64,000 nt of DNA from Neobacillus drentensis NBRC 102427 (GTDB lineage Bacteria; Bacillota; Bacilli; Bacillales; Cytobacillaceae): NCBI RefSeq assembly GCF_001591445.1, contig NZ_BCUX01000021.1, forward strand, positions 40,411 through 104,410. Direction: 5' to 3'. Each line of letters opens with the position of its first letter. The stretch's first letter is position 1. Positions 9,131 through 17,271 of the stretch are shown one piece after another. A program made the position numbers and the translations under genes. A model generated the notes under the pieces. It saw only the letters and a program-made list of their open reading frames with translations, ran no database searches and was not told the DNA's origin.

Positions 9131-9910
9131 TTACTTATTAATCTCCCTTGCTTTCAAGAGGTGTAATTCCCTGTCTCTTTCACCAGTTATTTCCCTATTA
9201 TCGATCACCCTTTTCACTGGCCTTCTCATTTCTTTTAAAATGGCAGGTAAGACCGATGTCATATAACTACGAAACTTGATAAATGATTCACCAGCTTTAC
9301 GGACCTGATATCGAATTGGGATTTCTTTCATCCGAAAGCCTTTTCTGATGAGATTTAGTGTGACAACTTGTGCATAATTGTAATCATGGACAATTTCAGC
9401 TTCTTCCATCGCTTGTCTAGAAAAAGCTCTCATCCCAGACTGTCCGTCATAAATCCATTTTCTTAGCAAAAGAGCTTGAAGAAATGTAAAACAATAATTG
9501 CCGATTCTCCTGTTCCATTGCATTCCATCAATAGTTCCAAGGAAACGGGAACCCATTACATAATCAGCTGTTCCCATTAAGATGGGTGAGACAATATCAG
9601 GAATCTGCTCAGCAGGGTATTCATTATCGGCATCAATCATGACTCCAATATCAGCTCCATTTAGAACACAAAGCTCCAGCCCTTTGCGAACAGCCGCACC
9701 TAATCCCTGATTTTCAGCAAAGGTATGGACATAGTCTGCTCCAGCTTTCCAAGATTGCTCTACCGTTCGATCATTTGATCCATCATTTATGACCAGAACC
9801 TCTACCTTCACCTTTGGGTTGAAATCTCGCGGTATTTTTTGAATAACTTGGGCAATCGACTCTTCTTCATTAAAAGCTGGAAGAAAAACAATTACTTTTT
9901 GCTGCTCCAT
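9131..9910 (-). CDS. Family 2 glycosyltransferase (polyprenyl-phosphate sugar synthase-like)
   Basis: A 259-residue GT2 enzyme with the GT-A nucleotide-binding fold. VIVFLPAFNEEESIAQVI opens the domain, VINDGSNDRT is the first acidic motif, and VMIDADNEYPAEQIP carries the metal-binding DxD-like site. GSRFLG and the QSGMRAF segment are typical of dolichyl/undecaprenyl-phosphate glucosyl- or mannosyltransferases. It lacks C-terminal membrane helices, like soluble DPM1-type enzymes. It starts at ATG 9910, three bases after the upstream gene ends, so the two are translationally coupled. Probable role: load a sugar onto a lipid carrier for the GT-C enzyme at 5791. Confidence 0.85.
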   Translation of the reverse strand: MEQQKVIVFLPAFNEEESIAQVIQKIPRDFNPKVKVEVLVINDGSNDRTVEQSWKAGADYVHTFAENQGLGAAVRKGLELCVLNGADIGVMIDADNEYPAEQIPDIVSPILMGTADYVMGSRFLGTIDGMQWNRRIGNYCFTFLQALLLRKWIYDGQSGMRAFSRQAMEEAEIVHDYNYAQVVTLNLIRKGFRMKEIPIRYQVRKAGESFIKFRSYMTSVLPAILKEMRRPVKRVIDNREITGERDRELHLLKAREINK

Positions 9911-9913
9911 TGA

Positions 9914-11362
9914 TTAAACATCCTTCCTTACTGCGTCTATTAATACTGGTCCACGGCTGTGACTAGGATATGGTGCCCCTAACAAATAGGAAATCGTTGA
10001 AGCGAGGGAAACTAAACTATGCTTTTCCTCCACACTTTTTCCTTGTTCAATGGCCGAACCATACATAAAAAACGGTACGAATCTTTCACCTTCATCGAGG
10101 TGGCCATGTCCGCCAATCCCATCTGCTTGACCATGGTCAGCACAAACAATAAACGTATAATTTTCAAGCTTACCTCTCGCTTTTAACCACTCGAAATATT
10201 CTTTAACTAAAGCGTCAGCCTCTTCAATTTTTTGGATATATTCGTCATATAATACTCCACGGCTATGTCCGGTTTGATCTGTGCTTATTAATTGCACAAT
10301 TTGCAAATCGGGATCTTGTTCTTCCATGATATTTTTCGCACGATCAATAATTTTACGATCGACTACATTATTGTGCATTACCGCTGTAAATGTCTCTACG
10401 TCCTTTCCAAAGGAATCAACGAGATGGGCGACGGCTAATAATGAACCCTTTTTCCCTACTTTTCTTAAAGTGTCGAATACACTCTCAACTTTAATACCCT
10501 GCTTCCAAACCATATTCGACTTGATTCCATGTTCAAATGGGTAAGTCCCTGAAAACATTGATGAAAAACAAACAACGGTTCTTGCCGGATACACGGTTTC
10601 CATTCGAGTATAGTCTGTTCCATTTTTTCTCAAATAATCGAGAAATGGAGTGTTCGCTTCTTCAAAACGCTCTTTCCTCATTCCGTCAATGACCATAACA
10701 ATAACTTTCTTATTTATTGCATCTGTCCGCTCTTCAACATTAGAAGTAAAGGAAGGGATAATCTTCGGCTTCCAATCGAACAGATTTTTATGGAGAATCC
10801 AAGCAAATAATAGGATCGCTAAATAAAAGAAAACGATGACTCCTATTTCACTGCCCGACCAGGTTTGCTTCTCAATTGTCAAATTCCAAAGTGATAATAA
10901 CAAAAGAAACTTAGGCAGTTGTTCTTGGGCATTCCCACTTGTGGAATCACTATTTTTTAAAACGAGCTTCCAGAACCGGGTAAAATTCAGCCATGAGGTA
11001 CCAATTCGCAAATGATAATAAAATGTACCCCAAAAAAAGACTGTAAAAAAGAAATATAAACCGATGCCGGTAAAAAGCAAACTAAGATTCACATGATCCC
11101 AAATGATAAGATAGGCTGTAAATGGGATCCATAAATAATTCCTAAGAAATAACGGAAAATCGTAGAGATAGTAAATAATTAATAGAGGTAAGATGGCTAA
11201 TAACCCTAAGAGTAGACCTAAACTAGAAGAAGGGGACCCCAACTTAGATAGGGAATAAATCAGCATGGTACCAATTGTAAATATTGGAGTAAACGGCTTC
11301 CCTTCATTTAGAAGGTTCCAACACCTCGCCGCCACTTTTTCAAAAGAAGATGCTTTTTTCAT
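9914..11362 (-). CDS. Membrane-anchored alkaline-phosphatase-superfamily phosphodiesterase
   Basis: A 482-residue protein. The first ~190 residues hold several membrane segments; the rest is a type I phosphodiesterase/nucleotide pyrophosphatase domain. The metal site starts at KKVIVMVIDGMRKERF, the nucleophile threonine is in VYPARTVVCFSSMFSG, and the later ligands are in CADHGQADGIGGHGHLDEGE. Such enzymes cleave phosphodiesters or move phospho-groups in the envelope; the substrate is unknown. The ATG at 11362 overlaps the stop of the upstream membrane-protein gene by four bases (ATGA). It belongs to the glycan operon. Confidence 0.85.
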   Translation of the reverse strand: MKKASSFEKVAARCWNLLNEGKPFTPIFTIGTMLIYSLSKLGSPSSSLGLLLGLLAILPLLIIYYLYDFPLFLRNYLWIPFTAYLIIWDHVNLSLLFTGIGLYFFFTVFFWGTFYYHLRIGTSWLNFTRFWKLVLKNSDSTSGNAQEQLPKFLLLLSLWNLTIEKQTWSGSEIGVIVFFYLAILLFAWILHKNLFDWKPKIIPSFTSNVEERTDAINKKVIVMVIDGMRKERFEEANTPFLDYLRKNGTDYTRMETVYPARTVVCFSSMFSGTYPFEHGIKSNMVWKQGIKVESVFDTLRKVGKKGSLLAVAHLVDSFGKDVETFTAVMHNNVVDRKIIDRAKNIMEEQDPDLQIVQLISTDQTGHSRGVLYDEYIQKIEEADALVKEYFEWLKARGKLENYTFIVCADHGQADGIGGHGHLDEGERFVPFFMYGSAIEQGKSVEEKHSLVSLASTISYLLGAPYPSHSRGPVLIDAVRKDV

Positions 11363-12309
11363 TTTTGTCTTCCTCTCATTCTTAGAAACACATTTATTTG
11401 TTTAAAATTTAATGCAGGTGAAAGAATCAATAGCAGAAAACCAACGAAATAGGAAAAAATAAACTTATAGCTATGGCTAATAAGAGCAACCATATATCCA
11501 TCCTTTGTTGGAAAACCAAAGCTTGTTAAAGCCGCGGTCATGACTGATTCGTATGTAGATATTCCCCCGGGTGTTATTTGAAATACTTGCCCGCCGACAG
11601 TAATAGAATTGACCCAAATGGCTTTATAAATAGAAAGACCATCGCCTAACGAAGCTGTTACTCCCCACAATACAGCGCCTTCCAAAGCCCAGCTTAATCC
11701 AATTAATAAAAAAATATAAACAAAATTCCAGCCTTTAAAGTTTGTTCTTAATAATAAGATATGCTTTTCCACAAAGAGTGGACAATATTTAAAAACTATA
11801 AATCCCCCTATTAGACTGCTTAAACCTAAAAAAAGTAAAACTCCTAAAGACAAGTGGAAGATGAACATTTTGGAAAAGGCAACCAGTCCGATAATGGAAA
11901 ATAATATCAGGAACAACATATCAAGTAATCTGAGCACAACTACAGAATGGGCAGAAATATCAGGCGTTATGTTTTTTTCCTTCCACGACAACACCCCGAC
12001 CCTAACCGCATCCCCAACCTTGATAGGAGTAATATGATTTACGAAAAGACTTAAGAGAATGCCTTGTAAACAGCTAATAAACTTGGCTTTCTTTCCTAGA
12101 TATAATCTCCACGCCTCAGCTCTTAGCATAAATGAGGATAGATAGCTCACTGTAACAACGATGATAATTAACGGATGACTCAAGAAAAATTTTTTGAAAC
12201 CATTTAAGAAGTTTTCAGCATGAAAATATCGCCAGGACAACAGGATAAAAATTCCTGCCAGGATGAATCCCATCGTTTTCACCAAACGTTTAACTGATTT
12301 CTGAAACAT
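11359..12309 (-). CDS. Lysylphosphatidylglycerol-synthase-TM-like (UPF0104) membrane protein
   Basis: A 316-residue polytopic protein of the family of flippase-like or AglD-like membrane proteins. Typical motifs are SFMLRAEAWRLYLG, LFVNHITPIKVGDAVRVGVLS and FQITPGGISTYESVM; about eight TM segments are visible. Members often sit in glycolipid or exopolysaccharide clusters and are thought to move or modify lipid-linked sugars. The ATG at 12309 lies inside the upstream epimerase gene (20-bp overlap) with little Shine-Dalgarno sequence, consistent with translational coupling. Confidence 0.8.
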   Translation of the reverse strand: MFQKSVKRLVKTMGFILAGIFILLSWRYFHAENFLNGFKKFFLSHPLIIIVVTVSYLSSFMLRAEAWRLYLGKKAKFISCLQGILLSLFVNHITPIKVGDAVRVGVLSWKEKNITPDISAHSVVVLRLLDMLFLILFSIIGLVAFSKMFIFHLSLGVLLFLGLSSLIGGFIVFKYCPLFVEKHILLLRTNFKGWNFVYIFLLIGLSWALEGAVLWGVTASLGDGLSIYKAIWVNSITVGGQVFQITPGGISTYESVMTAALTSFGFPTKDGYMVALISHSYKFIFSYFVGFLLLILSPALNFKQINVFLRMRGRQK

Positions 12310-13246
12310 GCTTTTTGGCCCATTCTATCGTTTTAGCAAGTCCCTCTGAAAAAGATATGGATGGGGCGAATCCAAGCTGTTCATGTGCCTTCGTAATATC
12401 CGCCCATGTAGAATTAACATCCCCTTGGCGAAAGTCTCCTTGTTTTACCGTCACATCAGGAAAATGCTGCTTTAAATAGTCAACTAATTCTTCAATAAAA
12501 ATCGGTTTACCAGACCCTATATTATAGGTTCCGACCCTTTCAGTTTGGTTAAAAGCACTTATGATCCCAGTTATACAATCATCAATATATGTATAGTCTC
12601 TAGCCGTTCTATTCCCAAACAAAGTAATTTCTTGGTTATTCAGCAAATTTTTAATAAACCCTGTAATAGCCATATCCGGTCTCCCCCACGGTCCATAAAC
12701 CGTAAAAAAGCGCAGGATGGAAATTTTATAGTCAAATAATGAAGAGTAGGCATGGCAAAAGGATTCAGCCCCAAATTTAGCTGCTGCATAAGGAGATACC
12801 ACATTTCCGGTTGCCATCTCTTCTTGAAGTGGAACGTTCTTTTGTTCTCCGTAAACCGATGAGGAAGAAGCAAAAATAAAATGTTTTACATTTGATTGAC
12901 CCGCATATCGCAGTGCATTAATGGTGGCTTTAATATCGTAGTCAACATACTCATTCGGCGCAGCTATTGAATGTGATACACCGGGAATTGCCGCTAGGTG
13001 GATGACCATTTCCGGCTTGTAGGCAAGAAAGATTTCCTTTACTTCCGCTTCATCATTTAGAAGACTTTTTTGAAAGAAAGCGAACTCTCCTGCTTCACGT
13101 GCAAATTCCAGCTGTCGTTTTTTCCTAGCAACAGAATAGTAAGGATGCAGTTCATCGATGATTAAAACCTCATGGCCTTCCGTTAACAATTTCCTTGTAA
13201 GATGGGAGCCAATAAAACCTGCTCCTCCAGTAACAATTACTTTCAA
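12290..13246 (-). CDS. NAD-dependent nucleotide-sugar epimerase/dehydratase
   Basis: A 318-residue extended SDR with an N-terminal VTGGAGFIGSHLTRKLL dinucleotide motif, catalytic SSSSVYG and SPYAAAKFGAE (YxxxK) and the FTVYGPWGRPDMA substrate motif shared by UDP-glucuronate 4-epimerases and related enzymes. Because the same minus-strand run ends in UDP-glucose dehydrogenase, UDP-glucuronate is an attractive substrate (giving UDP-galacturonate), but UDP-glucose 4-epimerase is equally possible by motif. The start is TTG at 13246 with GAGGTG upstream. It is the first gene of the glycan operon. Confidence 0.85.
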   Translation of the reverse strand: MKVIVTGGAGFIGSHLTRKLLTEGHEVLIIDELHPYYSVARKKRQLEFAREAGEFAFFQKSLLNDEAEVKEIFLAYKPEMVIHLAAIPGVSHSIAAPNEYVDYDIKATINALRYAGQSNVKHFIFASSSSVYGEQKNVPLQEEMATGNVVSPYAAAKFGAESFCHAYSSLFDYKISILRFFTVYGPWGRPDMAITGFIKNLLNNQEITLFGNRTARDYTYIDDCITGIISAFNQTERVGTYNIGSGKPIFIEELVDYLKQHFPDVTVKQGDFRQGDVNSTWADITKAHEQLGFAPSISFSEGLAKTIEWAKKHVSEIS

Positions 13247-13308
13247 TTTATAACACCTCTAAACCTAGTTGGTCATGTACATTATTCTCTCATATCAGAG
13301 AAAAAAGG

Positions 13309-13338
13309 AAAAACCTTGCGTATGTTAACAAGGCTTTT
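13309..13338 (-). terminator. Terminator of the Fur-regulated lipoprotein gene
   Basis: On the minus strand GCCTTG, a 10-base loop, CAAGG and then TTTTTCCTTTTTT follow the stop at 13347. Confidence 0.8.
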
Positions 13339-13346
13339 CCTCTGCA

Positions 13347-14528
13347 TTATTTCGCTTTTTCTACGATTGTATTCAGAGTGGAAATTAACTCGTTCACTTG
13401 TGCTTCACCGGCAGCTTTATCTTTAGCTTTTGCTGTTTCAACGTATTTCTGTGCCTTTTCAGTTAATGCCTTATAAGCATCTTCACCAAGAAGGGTTTTG
13501 ATATCTTCACCGATGATATCGATGAATAATGCACCCTCTAAACCAGTGATAACAGCTTTATCTTCACCCAATAATTCTTTACTCTCGCCATACTCATCAA
13601 TAGCAATTTTCGCAAAACCACGGACGAACGCTTTGTTAACAACAGCAGGATCTAATGCCTTTACATCAGATTCAAGATTGAATTGCTTTTCAATCAATGT
13701 AGTTTCATCAGCTGCATGTTTGCCCAAGTAACTGCTTAGAGATTGGTAAAATGCCCAGCCTTCTGCTTGCTCTACCTTAGCAAGTGCAGCGTCTTTCCCC
13801 GCTTCAGCTGAAGCCTTTGTTGCATATCCATTTGGAAGTGCACCGGTTGCTAGATAGAAGGTTTTCATTAACGTTTTGTCAACGACTTGCTTACCTAAGT
13901 TAAAGCTTAGTTGATCGTCGTTTTTAATTGCTGTTTCTATTTCGCTAAAGCCGCCAGCAATGACACTGACAAGATTTGTTCCATATGCAGCATCACGCTT
14001 TTCTACAGTTGATTTTAGAATCGCATAATATCCTTTTGCTTCTTCTAATTCAGCATTTACTTCCTCAGTTTTGCCCCATTTTTCAGTTACTTCTGTAAAA
14101 TCGTGTTTAATAGATGTATAAAATACCTTTTGCATTAATTTATCAAAGAGTTGTTTGACGATTACTTTATCCATTGAACCATCTTTACCAGCTGCTAGCG
14201 CTGCAGTGATTTTTTCATCAATTGTATCTTCAAATTCTGCGTCACGTTGTTTAACTAGCTCTTTAAAATTCTTATTATATAAATCTGTTACTTTATCAAA
14301 ATCAACTTCTTTTCCTTCTTTTGCCTTTTCAAGTTCTGTAGTAGCTTCAGTAAATACATCAGCATACGCTACCTTTTCTTTTTCTTCTACTTCTGCTTCT
14401 TTCTTCTCTGCTGATTTTGCTTTGCTTTCTACCTTTGGTTTACTAGGTGTTTCTTCTGCTTTTCCACAAGCTCCAAGAACTAATGAAAGGGCTGCCATTG
14501 CTGCTAGAAGTTTAAACTTGATTGACAT
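13347..14528 (-). CDS. Fur-regulated lipoprotein with internal repeats (putative iron uptake)
   Basis: A 393-residue lipoprotein. The signal sequence ends in the lipobox LGAC (cysteine 21), followed by a Lys/Glu-rich linker to residue ~52. The rest is helical and seems to contain three diverged repeats, near 131-190, 221-275 and 297-350, each with a K..[FV]...K.FY-like segment and a later LEEA/VEQAE/LEGA-type segment. I chose the ATG at 14528 (GGGGGAAA upstream); an earlier in-frame ATG at 14618 would add sequence through the Fur boxes and bury the signal peptide. Two Fur boxes lie just upstream. It is probably an extracytoplasmic iron-acquisition protein, perhaps the partner of the FTR1 permease 5 kb away. 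I do not recognise the family; EfeO is an alternative but its HxxE site is not obvious. Confidence 0.75.
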   Translation of the reverse strand: MSIKFKLLAAMAALSLVLGACGKAEETPSKPKVESKAKSAEKKEAEVEEKEKVAYADVFTEATTELEKAKEGKEVDFDKVTDLYNKNFKELVKQRDAEFEDTIDEKITAALAAGKDGSMDKVIVKQLFDKLMQKVFYTSIKHDFTEVTEKWGKTEEVNAELEEAKGYYAILKSTVEKRDAAYGTNLVSVIAGGFSEIETAIKNDDQLSFNLGKQVVDKTLMKTFYLATGALPNGYATKASAEAGKDAALAKVEQAEGWAFYQSLSSYLGKHAADETTLIEKQFNLESDVKALDPAVVNKAFVRGFAKIAIDEYGESKELLGEDKAVITGLEGALFIDIIGEDIKTLLGEDAYKALTEKAQKYVETAKAKDKAAGEAQVNELISTLNTIVEKAK

Positions 14529-14562
14529 TGTGATTTTCCCCCAGTATGTATAATTATATATT

Positions 14563-14577
14563 TGATAATGATTATCA
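14563..14577. promoter_or_regulatory. Fur box 1 upstream of the lipoprotein gene
   Basis: TGATAAT-G-ATTATCA, identical in its 15-bp core to the box ahead of the FTR1 operon. It lies 35-49 bp upstream of the start codon. Confidence 0.92.
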
Positions 14578-14596
14578 TTCACAATTCTGATTATAA

Positions 14597-14611
14597 CGAG
14601 AATGATTATCA
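14597..14611. promoter_or_regulatory. Fur box 2 upstream of the lipoprotein gene
   Basis: CGAGAAT-G-ATTATCA matches the Fur 7-1-7 consensus at 13 of 15 positions. Its centre is 34 bp from that of box 1, so two Fur dimers or dimer pairs could bind on one helix face. Confidence 0.75.
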
Positions 14612-14670
14612 GTGTCAACTGTATTTTTATATGTAATAATATAATTACTTTTTCAACTTATACATATAAA

Positions 14671-14699
14671 AAAGCCATCTTGTACTACAAGATAGCTTT
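14671..14699 (-). terminator. Terminator of the ribA-ribD-HAD operon
   Basis: On the minus strand AAAGCTATCTTG, a short loop, CAAGATGGCTTT and TTTTAT follow the HAD gene. The stem has one wobble pair on that strand. Confidence 0.85.
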
Positions 14700-14721
14700 A
14701 ACACACAATAAAAATAGACTC

Positions 14722-15297
14722 TTATTTCACTTTCTCATTAATGATTGCCTCAAGGTCACTCCAATTTACTATTCTCGGTAAATTTAAATGTCGATTATAG
14801 GATTGATCCCTGAGAAAAATCTTAATTGATTCGTTTAATAATGTATTTAATACCTCTGGTTTATCATCAAAGTAATAATCAAGATTTAACTTCTTAATGA
14901 TTTCTACCTTTTCATGATCCTGCATTCCATAAAAGAATCGCTCATCGTGAACAGGAAAACCATTTTCTTTTAACCATTTCTTCGTTCGTTCCCCATGCTC
15001 TTTTGGTCTTGCAGTTATATAATAGATTTCATGTCCTTTCTTCTCCAGTCCTTGTAAAGTTTCAACAGCATCGGGAAAAGGCGGACAAGATGTATAATAA
15101 ATTTCTTCTAAAGAACTGCGCCACATTTCATTCCCTTGTTCATCATCTAATCCAAAGGGTTCATGTATCTCAACCCGTTTTAAGTTATGAAAAACTTCGA
15201 CTGGAACTTTCTGATTCAACCTTCGATTATAAATATTAAAGGCATGTTCGCGTAGATTTATTAAGGTATCATCAATATCAAAACCAAATCTCATCAC
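14722..15297 (-). CDS. HAD-superfamily phosphatase (5'-nucleotidase C-like)
   Basis: A 191-residue HAD hydrolase. Motif I is FGFDIDDTLI (the DxDxT nucleophile) at the N-terminus; motif II threonine is in YYITARPKEHGERT; motifs III/IV are K..II..LNLDYYFDDKPEV. This pattern resembles the NT5C/YqfW group. Its start overlaps the ribD stop by four bases (ATGA), so it is translationally coupled to the riboflavin genes. It might be the phosphatase that dephosphorylates the RibD product, a step usually done by other HAD proteins; this is an inference from operon position. Confidence 0.75.
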   Translation of the reverse strand: MMRFGFDIDDTLINLREHAFNIYNRRLNQKVPVEVFHNLKRVEIHEPFGLDDEQGNEMWRSSLEEIYYTSCPPFPDAVETLQGLEKKGHEIYYITARPKEHGERTKKWLKENGFPVHDERFFYGMQDHEKVEIIKKLNLDYYFDDKPEVLNTLLNESIKIFLRDQSYNRHLNLPRIVNWSDLEAIINEKVK

Positions 15298-16400
15298 AAA
15301 ATTCCCTCTTTTGAATAACTCGGATATCCAATAAATTTAAAGTCTTTTCCAATTTTAATTATCGATGTATCGATTAAGTCCACTGCATCAGCCATTTTCT
15401 CCATTCCTGTCCCTTCCAAGAAAGTAGGTGCGTCCTTTCCGCCAATTAGTTTTGGTGCAAAATAGAGGATGACTTTATCAATACATTTCTTTTCAAGGAA
15501 CGATGCATTTATACTTCCTCCGCCTTCAATTAACACTGAGGAGACCAGGTTCTCTCCTAATATTTGAACAACTTCTTCTGGATCAACTTTTTCCAATCCA
15601 TTCGTAGCAAAAACTTTTATTCCTAAAGACTTTAATGTTTTTTCCTTTTCCTGATCATAATTCTTACTAGTAAATATCCAAGTTTCTGCAAGATTATCTG
15701 TAATTACTCTTGATTCTAAAGGAATCTTTAAAGTAGAATCCAGAATCACTCGAATTGGATTTCTCCCATTTGGAATTCTCGCCGTTAATTCAGGGTTATC
15801 TTTTATTACCGTATTGACGCCTACGAGTATCGCCATATTTTCATTTCTTAGATGATGGACATCGTTCCTGGATTCTTCCGAAGTAATCCATTTACTGTTT
15901 GATGCGTAAGTGGCTATTTTTCCATCTAAAGTAATTCCTGATTTTAAAGTCACAAATGGTTTTTTTTCGACGATGAATTTATTAAATACTTCATTCATCC
16001 GTTGGGATTCCTCTTGATGGACCCCGATTGTCACTTCGATTCCTGCATCTTTTAGTATGTTGACTCCATTCCCGGAAACAACAGGGTTCGGATCTAGTGT
16101 CGCAATAACCACTCTTTCAATACCAGCTTCTACGATTGCGACCGCACATGGGCCTGTCCTGCCATAATGGGAACATGGTTCTAACGTAACATAGATGGTC
16201 CCGCCCTTTGCTGCTTCGCCAGCCATACGAATGGCGTGAATCTCAGCATGCGGCTCTCCGGCCTTTAAATGGGCTCCTATTCCCACAACTCGGTTATCAT
16301 TCACAATTACAGCCCCAACTAATGGATTGGGGTCTGTTTGGCCTTTCATTGCTTTTGCATTTTTTAGTGCTAATTCCATATAGAATTCATGATTAGTCAT
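15294..16400 (-). CDS. ribD: Bifunctional riboflavin deaminase/reductase RibD
   Basis: A 368-residue fusion. The N-terminal deaminase has the zinc site HAEIHA and PCSHYGRTGPC (near residues 50-84) and NPLVGAVIV. The C-terminal reductase begins after ~145 with KPFVTLKSGITLDGKIAT and continues to VLIEGGGSINASFL. It converts the GTP cyclohydrolase II product to 5-amino-6-ribitylamino-uracil phosphate. The start ATG at 16400 lies inside the end of ribA (8-bp overlap). There is no ribE, ribB or ribH alongside, unlike the standard Bacillus rib operon. Confidence 0.95.
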   Translation of the reverse strand: MTNHEFYMELALKNAKAMKGQTDPNPLVGAVIVNDNRVVGIGAHLKAGEPHAEIHAIRMAGEAAKGGTIYVTLEPCSHYGRTGPCAVAIVEAGIERVVIATLDPNPVVSGNGVNILKDAGIEVTIGVHQEESQRMNEVFNKFIVEKKPFVTLKSGITLDGKIATYASNSKWITSEESRNDVHHLRNENMAILVGVNTVIKDNPELTARIPNGRNPIRVILDSTLKIPLESRVITDNLAETWIFTSKNYDQEKEKTLKSLGIKVFATNGLEKVDPEEVVQILGENLVSSVLIEGGGSINASFLEKKCIDKVILYFAPKLIGGKDAPTFLEGTGMEKMADAVDLIDTSIIKIGKDFKFIGYPSYSKEGIL

Positions 16401-17145
16401 TTGGACCTTTCCCCTTCTCTCTTATATGTCCAGATTTATTTACTTTAGTCTGCAGATATTTTTCGTTATACTCTGATACATCTCCCCATAAAGGCTTTCT
16501 GCTTGTTACCTCTAAACCGGCATTTTTTAAAGCCTCTAACTTTTTAGGATTGTTCGTCATAAGTGTGACAGGCTTAGATCGTAAGGCTTTAAGGACCTGG
16601 ATCGCATCTCCATAGTTTCTGGAATCATCTACAAAACCAAGGCCTTCATTTGCTTCAACCGTGTCATACCCGTTTTCTTGAAGAACATAGGCCATTGCCT
16701 TGCTAAATAACCCAATCCCTCTTCCTTCATGGTTTGCCAGATAAAATAGGGCTCCATTGCCATGTTCTGAGATCATTTTCATCGACTGTTTTAATTGGAA
16801 ACCACAATCACAACGCTTGCTCCCAAAAATATCGCCCGTATGACAAATCGAATGAAATCTTATGATTGCATCGTCTGCATATTCAAAGTCCCCGTATACT
16901 AAAACGCTGGATTGTTGATATTCCGCTAAATTTGCTGACGATAATTTATCAATTATTCGTTCAAAATCCTCTGTAACTTCATCACAGTTTAGCCAGCAAT
17001 ACCATTTAAAAACTACGGTTTCTCCGTATAAATTAACTGGAAGTTTTATCGGACCTACTAAATATATCGCCCCTTTTTGTGTTTTAATTAATTGAATTTT
17101 ATCTTCTAAAACAGAAAGAACATTAGGGCTGAGCGTTTGTTTCAT
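16393..17145 (-). CDS. ribA: GTP cyclohydrolase II (monofunctional)
   Basis: A 250-residue GTP cyclohydrolase II without the DHBP-synthase domain usually fused in Bacillus RibBA. Zinc cysteines are C101, C112 and C114 (HSICHTGDIFGSKRCDCG); a catalytic-type tyrosine is in LFYLANHEGRGIGL (Y135, with NHEGRG in place of the usual RQEGRG), and DTVEAN and LMTNNPKK follow. About 90 residues precede the zinc motif, longer than E. coli RibA. It makes the first pyrimidine intermediate from GTP. I found no FMN riboswitch signature in the 126 bp upstream, so the operon appears not to be flavin-regulated like the main one. Confidence 0.92.
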   Translation of the reverse strand: MKQTLSPNVLSVLEDKIQLIKTQKGAIYLVGPIKLPVNLYGETVVFKWYCWLNCDEVTEDFERIIDKLSSANLAEYQQSSVLVYGDFEYADDAIIRFHSICHTGDIFGSKRCDCGFQLKQSMKMISEHGNGALFYLANHEGRGIGLFSKAMAYVLQENGYDTVEANEGLGFVDDSRNYGDAIQVLKALRSKPVTLMTNNPKKLEALKNAGLEVTSRKPLWGDVSEYNEKYLQTKVNKSGHIREKGKGPND

Positions 17146-17235
17146 CGGATTTATCCCCTTTTTAGCATAGTGTTTACTACATTAAACGATACATTCATGA
17201 AATAATTTCCTCACTCAATTGCGAAGAAATTAAAA

Positions 17236-17265
17236 TAGGCTATCTTGATATTACAAGATAGCCTA
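17236..17265 (-). terminator. Terminator of spoVR
   Basis: A perfect 12-bp stem, TAGGCTATCTTG / CAAGATAGCCTA, with a 6-base loop. It is followed on the minus strand by TTTTAATTT and lies 7 bp past the spoVR stop. Confidence 0.85.
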
Positions 17266-17271
17266 AAGAAA

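Noticed and set aside
4406..13246. Teichuronic acid (tua) operon
   Set aside because: Only the UDP-glucose dehydrogenase is shared; the polymerising and exporting tua genes are absent.
14529..14618. Upstream start for the Fur-regulated lipoprotein
   Set aside because: The extra codons run through the Fur box and would bury the lipoprotein signal; the ribosome site supports 14528.
17146..17271. FMN riboswitch ahead of ribA
   Set aside because: The gap is only 126 bp, part of it the spoVR terminator, and lacks the conserved RFN-element segments.
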